Source: Iodobacter sp.
GTDB taxonomy: Bacteria; Pseudomonadota; Gammaproteobacteria; Burkholderiales; Chitinibacteraceae
Reading direction: 5' to 3'
Length of the DNA stretch: 42,498 bases
Assembly: GCF_025352645.1 (NCBI RefSeq)
Contig: NZ_JANXSO010000106.1
Location: 1 to 42,498 of the forward strand
The position numbers and the translations under genes were made by a program. Below the pieces are notes generated by a model, which saw only the letters and a program-made list of their open reading frames with translations, searched no databases and was not told the DNA's origin. Below are positions 1 through 8,912 of the stretch, one piece after another. The first letter of the stretch is position 1. The number at the start of each line of letters is the position of its first letter.

Positions 1-1661
1 TTGATAAAGAGGGCTGCCCCACGTTTTCCTCGTGCAAAAGCCCAGAATCATTTACGCCACACGCCTTAGCCATTTGCCCGCCCCATACCGTGATTCCAGT
101 GATTTTTGTGCCTGGGATTATGGGGACAAATTTGCGGATGAAGGAAAGTAAGGATGAAGCATGGTCCCCCCCCAACGGCCTGTTAGCAGGCATGGGGGAA
201 GCGGTATCAAGAGCGAGGCAAAGCGGCGCAAGCCGGCAGGTGCAATTTAATCCCGACGCTACCGAAGTCAACCCCGATGGGGCCTGCTCCATCCCCAGCA
301 ATTTTTATATGCTCACAGAAAGTGAAGCTAAAAAGCGCGGCTGGGGAGCCTTGCATGCCGATAGCTACCACGGCACCTTGCAACAGCTAGAAATTATTCT
401 AAATGAGCAATACAGCAAGCCCGGCAGAAGTGAGGATGATGGTAATCACATGCTGGCTGAAATTGGCATGCTGATGCATTTGGGCAGCGCCGAAACGGAT
501 GCCAAGCATGGCAAACCCGATTACTCAAAAGCTGCGGCCAAAGCTTGTAAGGCATGGGGGCAAACCCCTGCGCCGCTTAATAAGGCCGAAATAGACAAGC
601 TAGACCATTATTACTACCCAGTTTGGGCACATGGTTATAACTGGCTGCAAAGCTGCGAAGAATCGGCCAAGAGCTTACTAAGCAAGATTGACGAAGTGCT
701 CGCGTATTACAAAAAAAGCCCTTATTTTCATTGCGATGGCAAGGTCATCTTAGTCAGCCATTCTCTCGGTGGTTTCGTCACCCGCCGCGCCGCCCAAATG
801 TCAGACGCTAACATCCTTGGCATTGTGCACGGCGTGCAGCCGGTGGCCGGTGCGCCGGTGGTGTACCGACGCTTTAGGGCGGGAACCGAAGTCGATAGTT
901 TTTATGATTTAGCAGGGGCGGGAGCCGCAGCGGTCATTGGCTGGAGCGCCGCCGATATCACCCCCGCCCTCTCTTGCGCACCTGGGCCATTAGAGCTGCT
1001 CCCGACTAAGCACTACCCAGCGGGTTGGCTGAAATTTGTACAAACATCGGCAGGGGAAGAAAAACAATTGCTCGAGCCATTGCCAAAATCAGACCCTTAC
1101 GAAGAAATTTATGGAAAAACTACAGACGATTGCTGGTGGGGCATGGTTGATCCTAGTTTAATTGATCCTATGAAAAAATATACGCAATCAGAGCCATTGG
1201 AATCTTATAAAGATGCGCTTAAAATTGCTAAAAAATTTCACGCTAATGTCGGCCTCTATGCTCACCCTAAAACATATGGCTATTACGGTATTGATGATCA
1301 TAAATATTTTACTTTTGGCAGTATTTGCTGGCAAACCAGTGACAAAATCCCAGCTGGATTTGGAGCCACTTTAATCTCATCTAAAGATCAATGGCGCAAT
1401 ACCACCGGCAAGTCAAAAGTATCATTCGGGGATAATCAAGTGGCTAGTTTTAAACTGGCTAATGACAAAGATTTGGCGGGCGATGGCACGGTGCCACTCC
1501 ATTCCGGTGCAGTATTAGAAAAGCTTAGCCCCACGCCACTGAATGTATTTAAATTGAGCGGCTTCGATCATCAAATGAGTTATGCAAATAAATATGCCTT
1601 GCAATCAACAATTTACAGCATTGCAAAACTTATCCAACTTGCAGAGCCAGCTAAACCATGA
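1..1661 (+). CDS. T6SS-type lipase effector (alpha/beta-hydrolase), 5' end outside window
   Basis: Predicted phospholipase/esterase effector of the antibacterial Tle kind. A GTG at 90 could start it, but the same frame is open to the window edge and reads ...HALAICPPHTVIPVIFVPG, so translation must begin further left and the gene is partial. Counting from that GTG, the oxyanion strand is VIFVPGIMGTN (residues 4-14), the nucleophile lies in VSHSLGG (Ser225), the likely acid in GDGTVPLHS (Asp465) and the likely His in GFDHQMSY (His494). The elbow has Ser where GxSxG proteins have Gly. There is no signal peptide in the visible part, as expected for a T6SS-delivered protein. It overlaps the next gene by 4 bp, and that gene resembles Tli4 immunity proteins, which is the main support for the T6SS role. 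The fold is clear; the exact Tle subfamily is not. Confidence 0.8.
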   Translation, partial: DKEGCPTFSSCKSPESFTPHALAICPPHTVIPVIFVPGIMGTNLRMKESKDEAWSPPNGLLAGMGEAVSRARQSGASRQVQFNPDATEVNPDGACSIPSNFYMLTESEAKKRGWGALHADSYHGTLQQLEIILNEQYSKPGRSEDDGNHMLAEIGMLMHLGSAETDAKHGKPDYSKAAAKACKAWGQTPAPLNKAEIDKLDHYYYPVWAHGYNWLQSCEESAKSLLSKIDEVLAYYKKSPYFHCDGKVILVSHSLGGFVTRRAAQMSDANILGIVHGVQPVAGAPVVYRRFRAGTEVDSFYDLAGAGAAAVIGWSAADITPALSCAPGPLELLPTKHYPAGWLKFVQTSAGEEKQLLEPLPKSDPYEEIYGKTTDDCWWGMVDPSLIDPMKKYTQSEPLESYKDALKIAKKFHANVGLYAHPKTYGYYGIDDHKYFTFGSICWQTSDKIPAGFGATLISSKDQWRNTTGKSKVSFGDNQVASFKLANDKDLAGDGTVPLHSGAVLEKLSPTPLNVFKLSGFDHQMSYANKYALQSTIYSIAKLIQLAEPAKP

Positions 1662-2644
1662 AAATGATTAAATTTCCCCTTTTTGTCGCCATCTTGGGTT
1701 TCAATACCTATACCTATGCTGTGGAGCCAACAATGTTTGAAAACACAAAAACCTATTGCTTTGGCCGTTATTTGGTTGACGTTCCTGTTGCTGCTGAATT
1801 AAAAAACGAGGGCAATCATTTTATTACAGAAAAAGAAATATCTATAAAAAAAATACTTTCTGTTGATTTTAATAAAAATATTTCATCTAGGGAAAAAGAA
1901 TTAAAAGAGCAAAAAGACACTGAGGAATATAGGTTTATCGACTCTAGATCTTTAGATGGAAATAATGAAAAAATAATAGTTTCTTCCGCAACTCGTTTCG
2001 GCAGTACTGCCTATGGTATTGATACTTTTAAAATACTTGGCATGGGGTATGCGGCAACAACATCTGTTCGATCATTAGGGGCCAAACATTATCAAAGCAT
2101 TCTAGCTGACTATGAAAATTATTTAAAAAACATCAGATATCGTCAGCCGAAAGAAATACCAAATGAACCTGGATTTTGTATTAGTAATGGGTTTGTCACA
2201 AACAAGGGGAAAGCTAGCCAAGCAGAAGGGGCTAATCTATATTTTGTTTTAAAAAATAATCCATACGTTAAAATACGAATTTTTAGCCATGTTTATTTCA
2301 AACAAGAACAAACTTTATTAGAAAGAATTGATTCATCTGGGGTTATGAAAAAATTCCTAAGTAAAGTAAAATACAATAAGCAAGGAAAACGTACAATTAA
2401 TGGCCTAAATGGCGAAGAAGCACTTACGACCTTTCCATCTGATGATGAAACAGGGATTGCGCATGTTTTTACTTGGGAAACATTGGGCGAAATAGGTAAT
2501 CCATTATTGCCCTCTATAAATTTAGAAATTAAAACGGGCGATTCTGGCGGCAGCGGTACATTTCCATCAACCCTCACCCAGCAAGAAACCATGGCCCTTT
2601 ACGAAACCATCGTAAAATCCATTCGAATTCGCCCTACGCAATAA
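1658..2644 (+). CDS. Tli4-like periplasmic immunity protein
   Basis: 328 residues with an N-terminal signal peptide (basic start, hydrophobic run, probable cleavage after TYTYA near residue 21), so it should work in the periplasm, where T6SS phospholipases act. The segment YCFGRYLVDVPVAAEL (about 33-48) matches the opening of proteins annotated as T6SS immunity protein Tli4 family. These bind and block a cognate Tle lipase. The ATG overlaps the lipase stop (ATGA), so the two are translationally coupled as an effector/immunity pair. The coding sequence is rich in A and Lys codons and differs in composition from the phage genes to the right, consistent with transfer as a module. The family call rests on recognition of the N-terminal motif. 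Confidence 0.75.
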   Translation: MKMIKFPLFVAILGFNTYTYAVEPTMFENTKTYCFGRYLVDVPVAAELKNEGNHFITEKEISIKKILSVDFNKNISSREKELKEQKDTEEYRFIDSRSLDGNNEKIIVSSATRFGSTAYGIDTFKILGMGYAATTSVRSLGAKHYQSILADYENYLKNIRYRQPKEIPNEPGFCISNGFVTNKGKASQAEGANLYFVLKNNPYVKIRIFSHVYFKQEQTLLERIDSSGVMKKFLSKVKYNKQGKRTINGLNGEEALTTFPSDDETGIAHVFTWETLGEIGNPLLPSINLEIKTGDSGGSGTFPSTLTQQETMALYETIVKSIRIRPTQ

Positions 2645-2645
2645 A

Positions 2646-3029
2646 ATGCCTAAAGACTTTCAAACTATTTCACTACAAGAGGGAATGACTATCGTTTTTC
2701 CTTTTGACCATAGTATTACACTCTATGGTCTATTTGCCGTTATGGCTTTTGCTTCAACAAACTTAAGCGGCCAAGCAGTTACTTGCCAGTCCTTTCTTCC
2801 CAATATCCATCTTAGCTTGCAATCTCAGTGGGAAATTAACGAGGATCAGCAAGAGCTAAAGCAGGTTTGGCATGTAATACAAGGCTTTTTAGAACATTGG
2901 ATAGAGTACCCTTCGCTAGCAGAAGATGGGCAATTGATGTTTAGCCACTTTAAGCTCACTTTTAGCCAGGATAACGCCCCTAATACAGGTGTTGTTCACT
3001 TTAAACGTCTATGGTTGCCATGCAACTAA
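2646..3029 (+). CDS. Hypothetical protein in effector-immunity operon
   Basis: 127 residues, starting 1 bp after the stop of the Tli4-like gene, so probably co-transcribed with it. I do not recognise a family. The sequence has no signal peptide and no clear transmembrane helix; residues about 26-38 (LYGLFAVMAFAST) are mildly hydrophobic. It could be a second immunity or adaptor protein, but that is only inferred from position. It is the last gene before the leftward phage genes. The stretch 3030-3250 that follows contains no gene I can support. Confidence 0.55.
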   Translation: MPKDFQTISLQEGMTIVFPFDHSITLYGLFAVMAFASTNLSGQAVTCQSFLPNIHLSLQSQWEINEDQQELKQVWHVIQGFLEHWIEYPSLAEDGQLMFSHFKLTFSQDNAPNTGVVHFKRLWLPCN

Positions 3030-3176
3030 GCAAAAAACCTGTAATGCTCATGCAGCAAGCTAGTGCATAAATGAGAGGGAAAATTGCAAGCTTTATGATA
3101 GGCAGTTTTTACTACTCAGGGCCATATCAGGCAAGGCTTAGGGCATAGTCATGCAGCTGCATAAAAAATAGTGGGT

Positions 3177-3230
3177 TAAGTGCGCAGGCGTGGCGGGGTC
3201 ACGAGGGCGCGCGCTGGGGGCTGAGTGCAG
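3177..3230. repeat. 54-bp repeat, copy A (beside the portal gene)
   Basis: A G-rich segment just outside the portal terminator. It recurs at 35142-35195 in the same orientation with 48 of 54 positions identical by my alignment. Both copies lie on the same side of portal-gene sequence, so the repeat marks the left end of two related phage genomes. Confidence 0.8.
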
Positions 3231-3250
3231 ATTCTTCTCAAAATGCATAC

Positions 3251-3276
3251 AAAAAAGCCCGCTGCTGTGCGGGCTT
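3251..3276 (-). terminator. Rho-independent terminator of the Q-P operon
   Basis: Perfect 8-bp stem AAGCCCGC/GCGGGCTT (3255-3262 with 3269-3276) and a 6-nt loop, followed on the minus strand by a T run (the A run 3251-3256). It sits 19 bp beyond the portal stop codon and should end leftward late transcription. Confidence 0.85.
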
Positions 3277-3294
3277 GCTGTTTGCTTGCTTTTA

Positions 3295-4320
3295 TTACGA
3301 CACTGCGTAAGGTTTGAACCGGATCACCTCCACCCCAAGCCAGTCATTCAGCTCCTTCATGCGTTCCTGCAAGGGTTCAATCTCGTTATACGCAAACACG
3401 GTGGCCGCCTTCTCTACATCACCCAAGCCGCCGGTGTTGTTGGGGATAATGCCCATCAGTTGTGCCGGTACACGGTGGGCGCTCAGCTGATCGTCGCGGG
3501 TTACGTTTTTGATGTTCCAGAAGTCATCCTTGGCCGCCACTTCTGAGATAGGCAAGATCTGCATGCCGTCTTTCTTGCCGCCTGGTGCGTACACCATCAG
3601 ATTTTTGAAATTACCAGGGCCTTTGCTTTTTTGCAGGGCTTCGCGCAAATTGTCGATATAGCTTTCGTTCTGAGCGGCGTCCGTCATGTACAGAATAAAA
3701 CCGGCATGGCTGCCGTTTTCAAAGTAGCGGCGGCGAAACAGCGTGGCCGATTCATTGAGCCAGGTTGAATTAAGCGCCGATAGGTATTCAGGCAAGCCGT
3801 AAATCTCTTGATTGATATCTGGCTCGAGCAGGTGAAACACGGCGCCCTGTTGGAACTCATACTCTTTGGCATAATCCAACACTTGATAAAAACCGCCCTC
3901 TTTTAGCCCAACGCGCATGTACTTGGCCAGCGCGTGCGTGAGCTTGAGCACCTTACCAGTGCGGCCCATGTTCTTCTCTAAATAGGCATTACCAAAGATA
4001 AGGTAATCCAGCGCGAACTTAGCAAACTCAGTGCGACTTAATAGTGGGTGCGGGATAAAGGTTTTAAGTAGGATGTTGCGCTTAACTTGAATGGGGCTGG
4101 AATGGTGAACGGTGGCGCGGTAGGTCTTTGCTAAACCATCAAATGACATCGGCGGCTCGTACCATTTGCCGTTGTTGTTGCACTCGAGTAAATCCAGTAA
4201 TTCACGGCGATCAAGCACAGCGGAAGGCTCGCCAAAGGTGAAGGCCACCGAGCCGCTGGCCGATGGATTGGGTGTGCTGGCCAGCATGGTTGGTTTAGGG
4301 AAGTACGGTTTCTTTTTCAT
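3295..4320 (-). CDS. Q: Phage portal protein (P2 gpQ family)
   Basis: 341 residues, close to the P2 gpQ length of 344. It forms the dodecameric portal at one capsid vertex, through which terminase pumps DNA and to which the tail joins. PBSX/P2-family features include the stretch LALDYLIFGNAYLEK-like at about 103-116 (here KFALDYLIFGNAYLEK), then SALNSTWLNESATLFRRRYF (about 182-201), and the C-terminal DQLSAHRVPAQLMGIIPNN followed by LGDVEKA. The ATG directly abuts the terminase stop with no intergenic base, and a GGAAA ribosome site lies in the end of the terminase gene. P and Q thus form a leftward operon ended by the terminator at 3251-3276. A truncated second copy of residues about 234-300 exists at 35201-35401. 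Confidence 0.95.
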   Translation of the reverse strand: MKKKPYFPKPTMLASTPNPSASGSVAFTFGEPSAVLDRRELLDLLECNNNGKWYEPPMSFDGLAKTYRATVHHSSPIQVKRNILLKTFIPHPLLSRTEFAKFALDYLIFGNAYLEKNMGRTGKVLKLTHALAKYMRVGLKEGGFYQVLDYAKEYEFQQGAVFHLLEPDINQEIYGLPEYLSALNSTWLNESATLFRRRYFENGSHAGFILYMTDAAQNESYIDNLREALQKSKGPGNFKNLMVYAPGGKKDGMQILPISEVAAKDDFWNIKNVTRDDQLSAHRVPAQLMGIIPNNTGGLGDVEKAATVFAYNEIEPLQERMKELNDWLGVEVIRFKPYAVS

Positions 4321-6072
4321 TTAGCAAATTTCCATAAAGCTGGAATTAGTGGAAGTCGAGCCTTCTAGCGGCTCATTAAGTAGCGCGTGCATACATGCCC
4401 AGGCTAAGTCGGCGTGGCTGACTTCTTCGGAGCGGCTGGCCGAGTAAGTGACTTGCCGCCCACTGGCTGTCATGGTTTTTTGAATCGCCATAAATGCGGC
4501 CGCAAGATCCGTCCAGCCCGCGTCAAACTCCAAGCGCCCTTTGCGGATCACGTCTTGCGCCTTCATGACTAAGCGCCCTTTCATCTCTACGCTGTAATTG
4601 ATGGCCTTAGCCGCTGGGTAGAATTGTTTAACCAGCTGATAAACGCCCTGCCCGATGCCGGTGGTGTCGATGCCGATATAGGCCACGTTGTATTGGCTGC
4701 AGATATCCTTAATCCCTTGGGCCTGCGCGGCAAAATCCATGCCTTTCCATTGGCGTTTTTCTAACACTCGGAACTTACCGCCAGGCACCAGCGGCGGGGC
4801 CAGTACGATCAGGCCCGCGCTATCGCCTGATAAAGCGGGATCGTAGCCAATCCACACAGGCCAGTAGGCAAAGGGACGCGGGGCAATGGCTTTGAAGTCT
4901 TCCCACTTTTCCCAACTATCGACCATGCACTTTTGCAATTCAGCCAGCGGGAAAATGCTGGCGCTATCGTCGATAAACTCACACATCAGCAAGTTTTGAT
5001 AATCGTTGGGGTTGTATCGTTTTTTGATCTTTTCCAGATCAAACAGATTACAACCGCCTTCAATCGCGTCTTCAATCGTGACCACTTGCCGCCACTGATC
5101 GTCCTCACAGAGGCGACCTTTTGCCAGGTTAGCGGGCTTAACATCAAGCTGAATACGATCAGCTTTAGCGCGGCCTTTATTGAAGGCATCACCCGACCAG
5201 AACGGGTACGCATCGTGGTTTAGGCTGGAAGGCGTGGAGAAATAGGTTTGCCGCCAATGCGAATGCAGGGCCATACCTGAAGCGACCTTCTGAAGCTCCT
5301 GAAAGCGTGGAATCCAGAAATACTCATCCACGTATAGATTGCCGGTGTAGCTTTGCGCGGTGCGTGCGTTGGTGCCAAGGAAGTGCAGCGTTGCGCCGTT
5401 CGGTAAGACGATGGGATCGCCTTTTAACTCTAAATCGGCGGCCTCTTTGGCAAAGGCGATAATGTATTGCTTGAATACATGCGCCTGCGCCTTGCTGGCA
5501 CTTAAAAAGATCTGATTGCGGCCCGTAGTCATCGCATCGAATAGCGCCTCGCGGGCGAAGTACCAGGTTGCGCCAATTTGGCGGGACTTTAAGACATTGC
5601 GGAAGCTGTGTTTCTTGCCTGCCTCAAACCAGCCTTGCTGATAGGCAAACAAAGAATCCATAAAGGCGTCTTTGATTAAATCGACGTGCTCATCATTAAA
5701 ATCGTTCTTCGTGGCCTTCTTGCGCTCTGCTTTGTTGCGGCTGGCAATGTTCGGATTGAGGTCGGCTTCATTACCGCCGCCATTGTATTTATTGATCCGC
5801 GCGACTCTTTCCATTTGCCGCGAGAGCAAATCAATTTCTTTAAAGTCGATGCCTTCTTTTTTATCCTTATTTAAAAGCAGGATATAGCGTGATTCGAGGG
5901 ACTCTTCGACGCGCTCGATTAACTTCTTTTTGTCCCATTCATCGCGCCGTTTCCAGCTATGCACCGTGGCGGGCTTCTCGCCTAATGATTCTGCAATCCG
6001 TGAAATACGCCAGCCCGACCAATACAGGCGGCGAGCCTCAATACGCGGGTCTTTGATGTTTATATTTTCCAT
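4321..6072 (-). CDS. P: Terminase large subunit (P2 gpP family)
   Basis: ATPase/nuclease that packages DNA into the prohead. The open frame begins with TTG at 6078 (M-A-M), but the ATG at 6072 giving MENINIKDPR is the more likely start, making 583 residues against 590 in P2. An N-terminal helix-turn-helix segment (about 10-50, including RISRIAESLGEKPATVHSWK) fits cos-DNA recognition. The Walker A-like P2 motif is KSRQIGATWYFAREA (about 164-178), and Walker B is NLYVDEYFW (about 247-255). The nuclease part contains VWIGYDPALSGDSAG (about 410-424) and IGIDTTGIGQG. It is divergent from the scaffold gene, as in P2. Confidence 0.95.
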   Translation of the reverse strand: MENINIKDPRIEARRLYWSGWRISRIAESLGEKPATVHSWKRRDEWDKKKLIERVEESLESRYILLLNKDKKEGIDFKEIDLLSRQMERVARINKYNGGGNEADLNPNIASRNKAERKKATKNDFNDEHVDLIKDAFMDSLFAYQQGWFEAGKKHSFRNVLKSRQIGATWYFAREALFDAMTTGRNQIFLSASKAQAHVFKQYIIAFAKEAADLELKGDPIVLPNGATLHFLGTNARTAQSYTGNLYVDEYFWIPRFQELQKVASGMALHSHWRQTYFSTPSSLNHDAYPFWSGDAFNKGRAKADRIQLDVKPANLAKGRLCEDDQWRQVVTIEDAIEGGCNLFDLEKIKKRYNPNDYQNLLMCEFIDDSASIFPLAELQKCMVDSWEKWEDFKAIAPRPFAYWPVWIGYDPALSGDSAGLIVLAPPLVPGGKFRVLEKRQWKGMDFAAQAQGIKDICSQYNVAYIGIDTTGIGQGVYQLVKQFYPAAKAINYSVEMKGRLVMKAQDVIRKGRLEFDAGWTDLAAAFMAIQKTMTASGRQVTYSASRSEEVSHADLAWACMHALLNEPLEGSTSTNSSFMEIC

Positions 6073-6114
6073 AGCCAAAGGCTAAGGCAATCAAAAGCAG
6101 AAGTATTTTGTTGG

Positions 6115-6141
6115 CTTTTGTGGAATGGCTATTCACAAAAG
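6115..6141 (+). promoter_or_regulatory. Putative Ogr-type late promoter site (P_O)
   Basis: Inverted repeat CTTTTGTG (6115-6122) / CACAAAAG (6134-6141) with an 11-nt spacer, in the divergent P/O intergenic region. It includes TGT-N13-ACA at 6119-6137. P2 late promoters carry a TGT-N12-ACA activator site centred near -55. Counting 55 bp from this centre puts transcription start near 6183, ahead of the O start codon at 6229. The same TGT-N13-ACA occurs upstream of V and FI. Confidence 0.65.
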
Positions 6142-6228
6142 GCGTTCATTGATAGCCCTTTCTTTTGTGGCGATAGTGGGTGCCTTCAGGAATTAACCCC
6201 GCTATTCAATAAAACCGCAGAAGGGTCT

Positions 6229-7017
6229 ATGGACAAAAAATTTAAATCGTTTCGGGTAGCGACCGAAGGCGCAACCACCGATGGCCGCACCATTACCCGC
6301 GCCTGGCTTAGCCAGATGGCAAAGAATTACAACCCAGCGACCTACGGGGCGCGGGTGAATATGGAACACATTCGAGGCATTTATCCAGACAGCGCCTTTA
6401 AATCTTACGGCGATGTGGTGGCACTGGAAGCCAAAGAGATCGACGGCAAGATGGCCCTGTTTGCCACGATTGACCCCACGCCCGAACTGGTGGCGATGAA
6501 TCAGAACCGCCAGAAGGTCTACACCTCCATCGAGTGCGACCCCGACTTTGCAGACACAGGGGAAGCCTATTTAACTGGCTTAGCCGTCACCGATAACCCA
6601 GCCAGCTTGGGTACATCAATGCTGCAATTCTCAGCTTCCGTCGGTGGTGCCAGCCCGCTGATGGCCCGTAAAACAAATAAAAACTGTTTATTCACCAATG
6701 CCATCGAGTTTGCACTCGAAGAAGAAGGAACGCACGCCGTGTCGATGCTGGAATCCGTAGTAAAGATTTTTTCTAAAAAAGAAGAAAAAGAAAACCTGCA
6801 ATTTGCGGATATCCAGCAGGCATTGGAAGCCATTGCCGAGCAAACCGCAGAAAACAATGATGGCTTTCGTTCGATGGAAAGCCGCATCGATGAATTGAAA
6901 AGAGAAATGGCCGAATTGCGCGAATTCAAATCGAAGATTGAAAACGAACCAGCGCATTTTTCCGGAGGCCGTGACAAAGCGACCGGCGGCACAGCGTCTT
7001 TAGAAACAGACTGCTGA
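6229..7017 (+). CDS. O: Capsid scaffolding protein / maturation protease (P2 gpO family)
   Basis: 262 residues from the ATG at 6229 (P2 gpO is 284). The frame is open upstream to a TTG at 6118, but the conserved N-terminus KFKSFRVATEGATTDGRTI starts right at this ATG, and GAAGGG lies just upstream. gpO is the prohead scaffold and self-cleaving serine protease. The conserved pieces VNMEHIRG (about 43-50), KVYTSIECDPDF (about 96-107, candidate Ser) and LTGLAVTDNPASLGT (about 114-128) match the P2 protease domain. The C-terminal part (about 195-245) is charged and coiled-coil-like, fitting the scaffold domain. It is the first gene of the rightward late run. Confidence 0.93.
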   Translation: MDKKFKSFRVATEGATTDGRTITRAWLSQMAKNYNPATYGARVNMEHIRGIYPDSAFKSYGDVVALEAKEIDGKMALFATIDPTPELVAMNQNRQKVYTSIECDPDFADTGEAYLTGLAVTDNPASLGTSMLQFSASVGGASPLMARKTNKNCLFTNAIEFALEEEGTHAVSMLESVVKIFSKKEEKENLQFADIQQALEAIAEQTAENNDGFRSMESRIDELKREMAELREFKSKIENEPAHFSGGRDKATGGTASLETDC

Positions 7018-7074
7018 TTCATCCATATCCCACCATTCAATAAAAATAATTCAAAACTAGAATAAGGAAACACC

Positions 7075-8166
7075 ATGCGCAATGAAACACGAATTGCCTA
7101 TAGCGCTTTTGAAAAAAAGATTGCTGAATTAAATAAGGTTCCCGTCGCAAGTAAAACCTTTACGGTTGATCCATCCATTCAGCAAAAGCTGGAAACCCGT
7201 GTGCAGCTATCAAGCAGCTTCCTTGGCAAGATCAATATGCCCGCCGTCACGGATATGGAAGGCGAAAAACTGGGGCTAGGCGTGACCAGCACGATTGCAG
7301 GCCGCACCAATACTAAAAAGAATCCGCGTAAAACGCGTGATGTGACAGGTTTGAGTTCTGGCCGCTATCGCTGTGTACAAACCAACTTTGATACCGGCAT
7401 CAGCTATGCAAAGCTAGATATGTGGGCCAAGTTTCCAGACTTCCAGACCAAAATCCGCGACGTCATCGTCAAGCAACAAGCGCTTGATCGAATCATGATT
7501 GGCTTTAACGGCGTATCGGCGGCTGAAGATACCGACCGCGAGAAATTCCCGCTCTTGCAAGACGTGAACAAAGGCTGGCTCCAGCAGTACCGCGACAACG
7601 CGCCGACCAATGTGATGACAGGCACAGAAAAGCACCCTGACAAAATCATCGTTGGTAAAACCCAGGTCAAGGGTGAAGACGACGTCACATGGAAGACTGA
7701 AAAAGGCGAGTACAGCAACCTAGACGCGCTGGTGTTTGATGCGGTGAATACCCTGATTCACCCTGAATACCGCGAAAACCCCAATTTAGTGGTGATCGTA
7801 TCCAGCGAATTACTGGCAGATAAATACTTCCCCAAGATCAATAGCGAGCACGCGCCCACCGAAGAAATGGCGCTGGATATGCTGATTAGCCAAAAACGCA
7901 TTGGTGGCAGAACCGCCGTCACGGTGCCTTTCTTTCCAAAAGACAAAATAATGATTCAGCCGCTGGCTAATTTGTCGCTGTACTGGCAAGAGGGAGGCCG
8001 CCGCCGTCATGTGCGTGAGGAGCCGGACTATGACCAGATTGCCGACTACACCAGCTCAAACGACGCTTATGTGATTGAAGCGTATGAAGCGGGCTGCTTG
8101 ATTGAAAACATCGAGCTGCTGCCCGAAGAGCGCACGGAAGAAAAACCCGCAGAGGCAGGAAAGTGA
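7075..8166 (+). CDS. N: Major capsid protein (P2 gpN family)
   Basis: 363 residues (P2 gpN is 357), the HK97-fold head subunit. Start ATG at 7075 has a good AAGGAA ribosome site 7 bp upstream. Family features include the N-terminal region with SSFLGKINMPAVTDMEGEKL (about 44-63), the central QALDRIMIGFNGVSAAEDTD (about 134-153), and NPNLVVIVSSELLADKYFP (about 236-254). The C-terminus has YVIEAYEAGCLIENIEL. It lies between scaffold and terminase small subunit as in P2 and overlaps the next gene by 4 bp (GTGA). Confidence 0.96.
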   Translation: MRNETRIAYSAFEKKIAELNKVPVASKTFTVDPSIQQKLETRVQLSSSFLGKINMPAVTDMEGEKLGLGVTSTIAGRTNTKKNPRKTRDVTGLSSGRYRCVQTNFDTGISYAKLDMWAKFPDFQTKIRDVIVKQQALDRIMIGFNGVSAAEDTDREKFPLLQDVNKGWLQQYRDNAPTNVMTGTEKHPDKIIVGKTQVKGEDDVTWKTEKGEYSNLDALVFDAVNTLIHPEYRENPNLVVIVSSELLADKYFPKINSEHAPTEEMALDMLISQKRIGGRTAVTVPFFPKDKIMIQPLANLSLYWQEGGRRRHVREEPDYDQIADYTSSNDAYVIEAYEAGCLIENIELLPEERTEEKPAEAGK

Positions 8167-8822
8167 GTCCCGCAAAAGCCCACTTGTTGCGCATGACAGC
8201 GGCTCAGCTCTCAAAAGAGAGCGGTTCTGGTGCCCATGTGAATGCCAGCGGATACGCGCTGATGTTGCATAAGCTGGCGGGCGACAAGCGGCGGCTTAAA
8301 CAAATCCAATCCCTTTCTCGCAAGATCGACGCCAAGCGCGAGATGCTGCCCGATTACGCGCCTTGGATCAGCGGGGCTTTATCCGCCCAGGGTGGTGCGC
8401 AGGATGAAGTACTGATGACGGTGATGGTGTGGATGATCGACACCAGCAACTTCACCGACGCGCTGCCGATTGTGCGCTATGCGATCAAACATCGATTAGC
8501 GCCACCGGATCAGTACCAGCGCACCTTGGCGTGTTTGGTTGTCGAGGAAATGGCCGACACCGCCATCAATGGTCGGGTATTGGGCGAGGCCATTGATGTG
8601 GAAGGGCTGCAAGGCGTTGCTGAAATCACCCAAGCCGAAGATATGCCAGACCAAGTGAAGGCCAAGTTATTTAAGGCCATCGCTTATGGCTTATCCGAGC
8701 ACAACAAACCCGCTGCTGCCGATCATTTCAGGCAAGCCTTAGCGCTGCACCCCAAGTGCGGCGTGATTAAGGATCTGGAACGGCTAAAGCGGGAAATGAA
8801 GAACATGGCCGCTGAAAAGTAG
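8163..8822 (+). CDS. M: Terminase small subunit / endonuclease (P2 gpM family)
   Basis: 219 residues (P2 gpM is 247). It uses a GTG start overlapping the capsid stop, preceded by GGCAGGAAA. P2 gpM recognises cos and works with gpP in packaging. Recognisable family sequence includes KLAGDKRRLKQIQSLSRKID (about 33-52), YAPWISGALSAQGGAQDEVL (about 60-79) and MVWMIDTSNFTDAL, followed by a TPR-like C-terminal part (FKAIAYGLSEHNKPAAADHF, about 169-188). Order N-M-L is exactly that of P2. Confidence 0.92.
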   Translation: MSPAKAHLLRMTAAQLSKESGSGAHVNASGYALMLHKLAGDKRRLKQIQSLSRKIDAKREMLPDYAPWISGALSAQGGAQDEVLMTVMVWMIDTSNFTDALPIVRYAIKHRLAPPDQYQRTLACLVVEEMADTAINGRVLGEAIDVEGLQGVAEITQAEDMPDQVKAKLFKAIAYGLSEHNKPAAADHFRQALALHPKCGVIKDLERLKREMKNMAAEK

Positions 8823-8851
8823 CCGACCGAGCGAACCCCGCAGCGAGAGGC

Positions 8852-8892
8852 AGGGGGAGGCGAAGCCTTTTAAGGTTCTTTCAAATCCCCCT
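8852..8892. other. Inverted repeat in the 90-bp M-L gap
   Basis: AGGGGGA (8852-8858) pairs with TCCCCCT (8886-8892) in a gap (8823-8912) that is unusually long for this tightly packed cluster. It has no T tract, so it is not an obvious terminator. It may be an RNA hairpin setting L expression, or nothing. Confidence 0.3.
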
Positions 8893-8912
8893 CCACCTCT
8901 TAAGGACAGATC

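Noticed and set aside
3190-3546. Plus-strand ORF of 118 codons opposite the portal gene
   Set aside because: Shadow of the portal gene. It begins in the 54-bp repeat, and the portal protein match is unambiguous.
6118-6228. N-terminal extension of the scaffold gene from TTG at 6118
   Set aside because: It overlaps the putative late-promoter dyad, and the conserved gpO N-terminus begins at the ATG at 6229 with a ribosome site.
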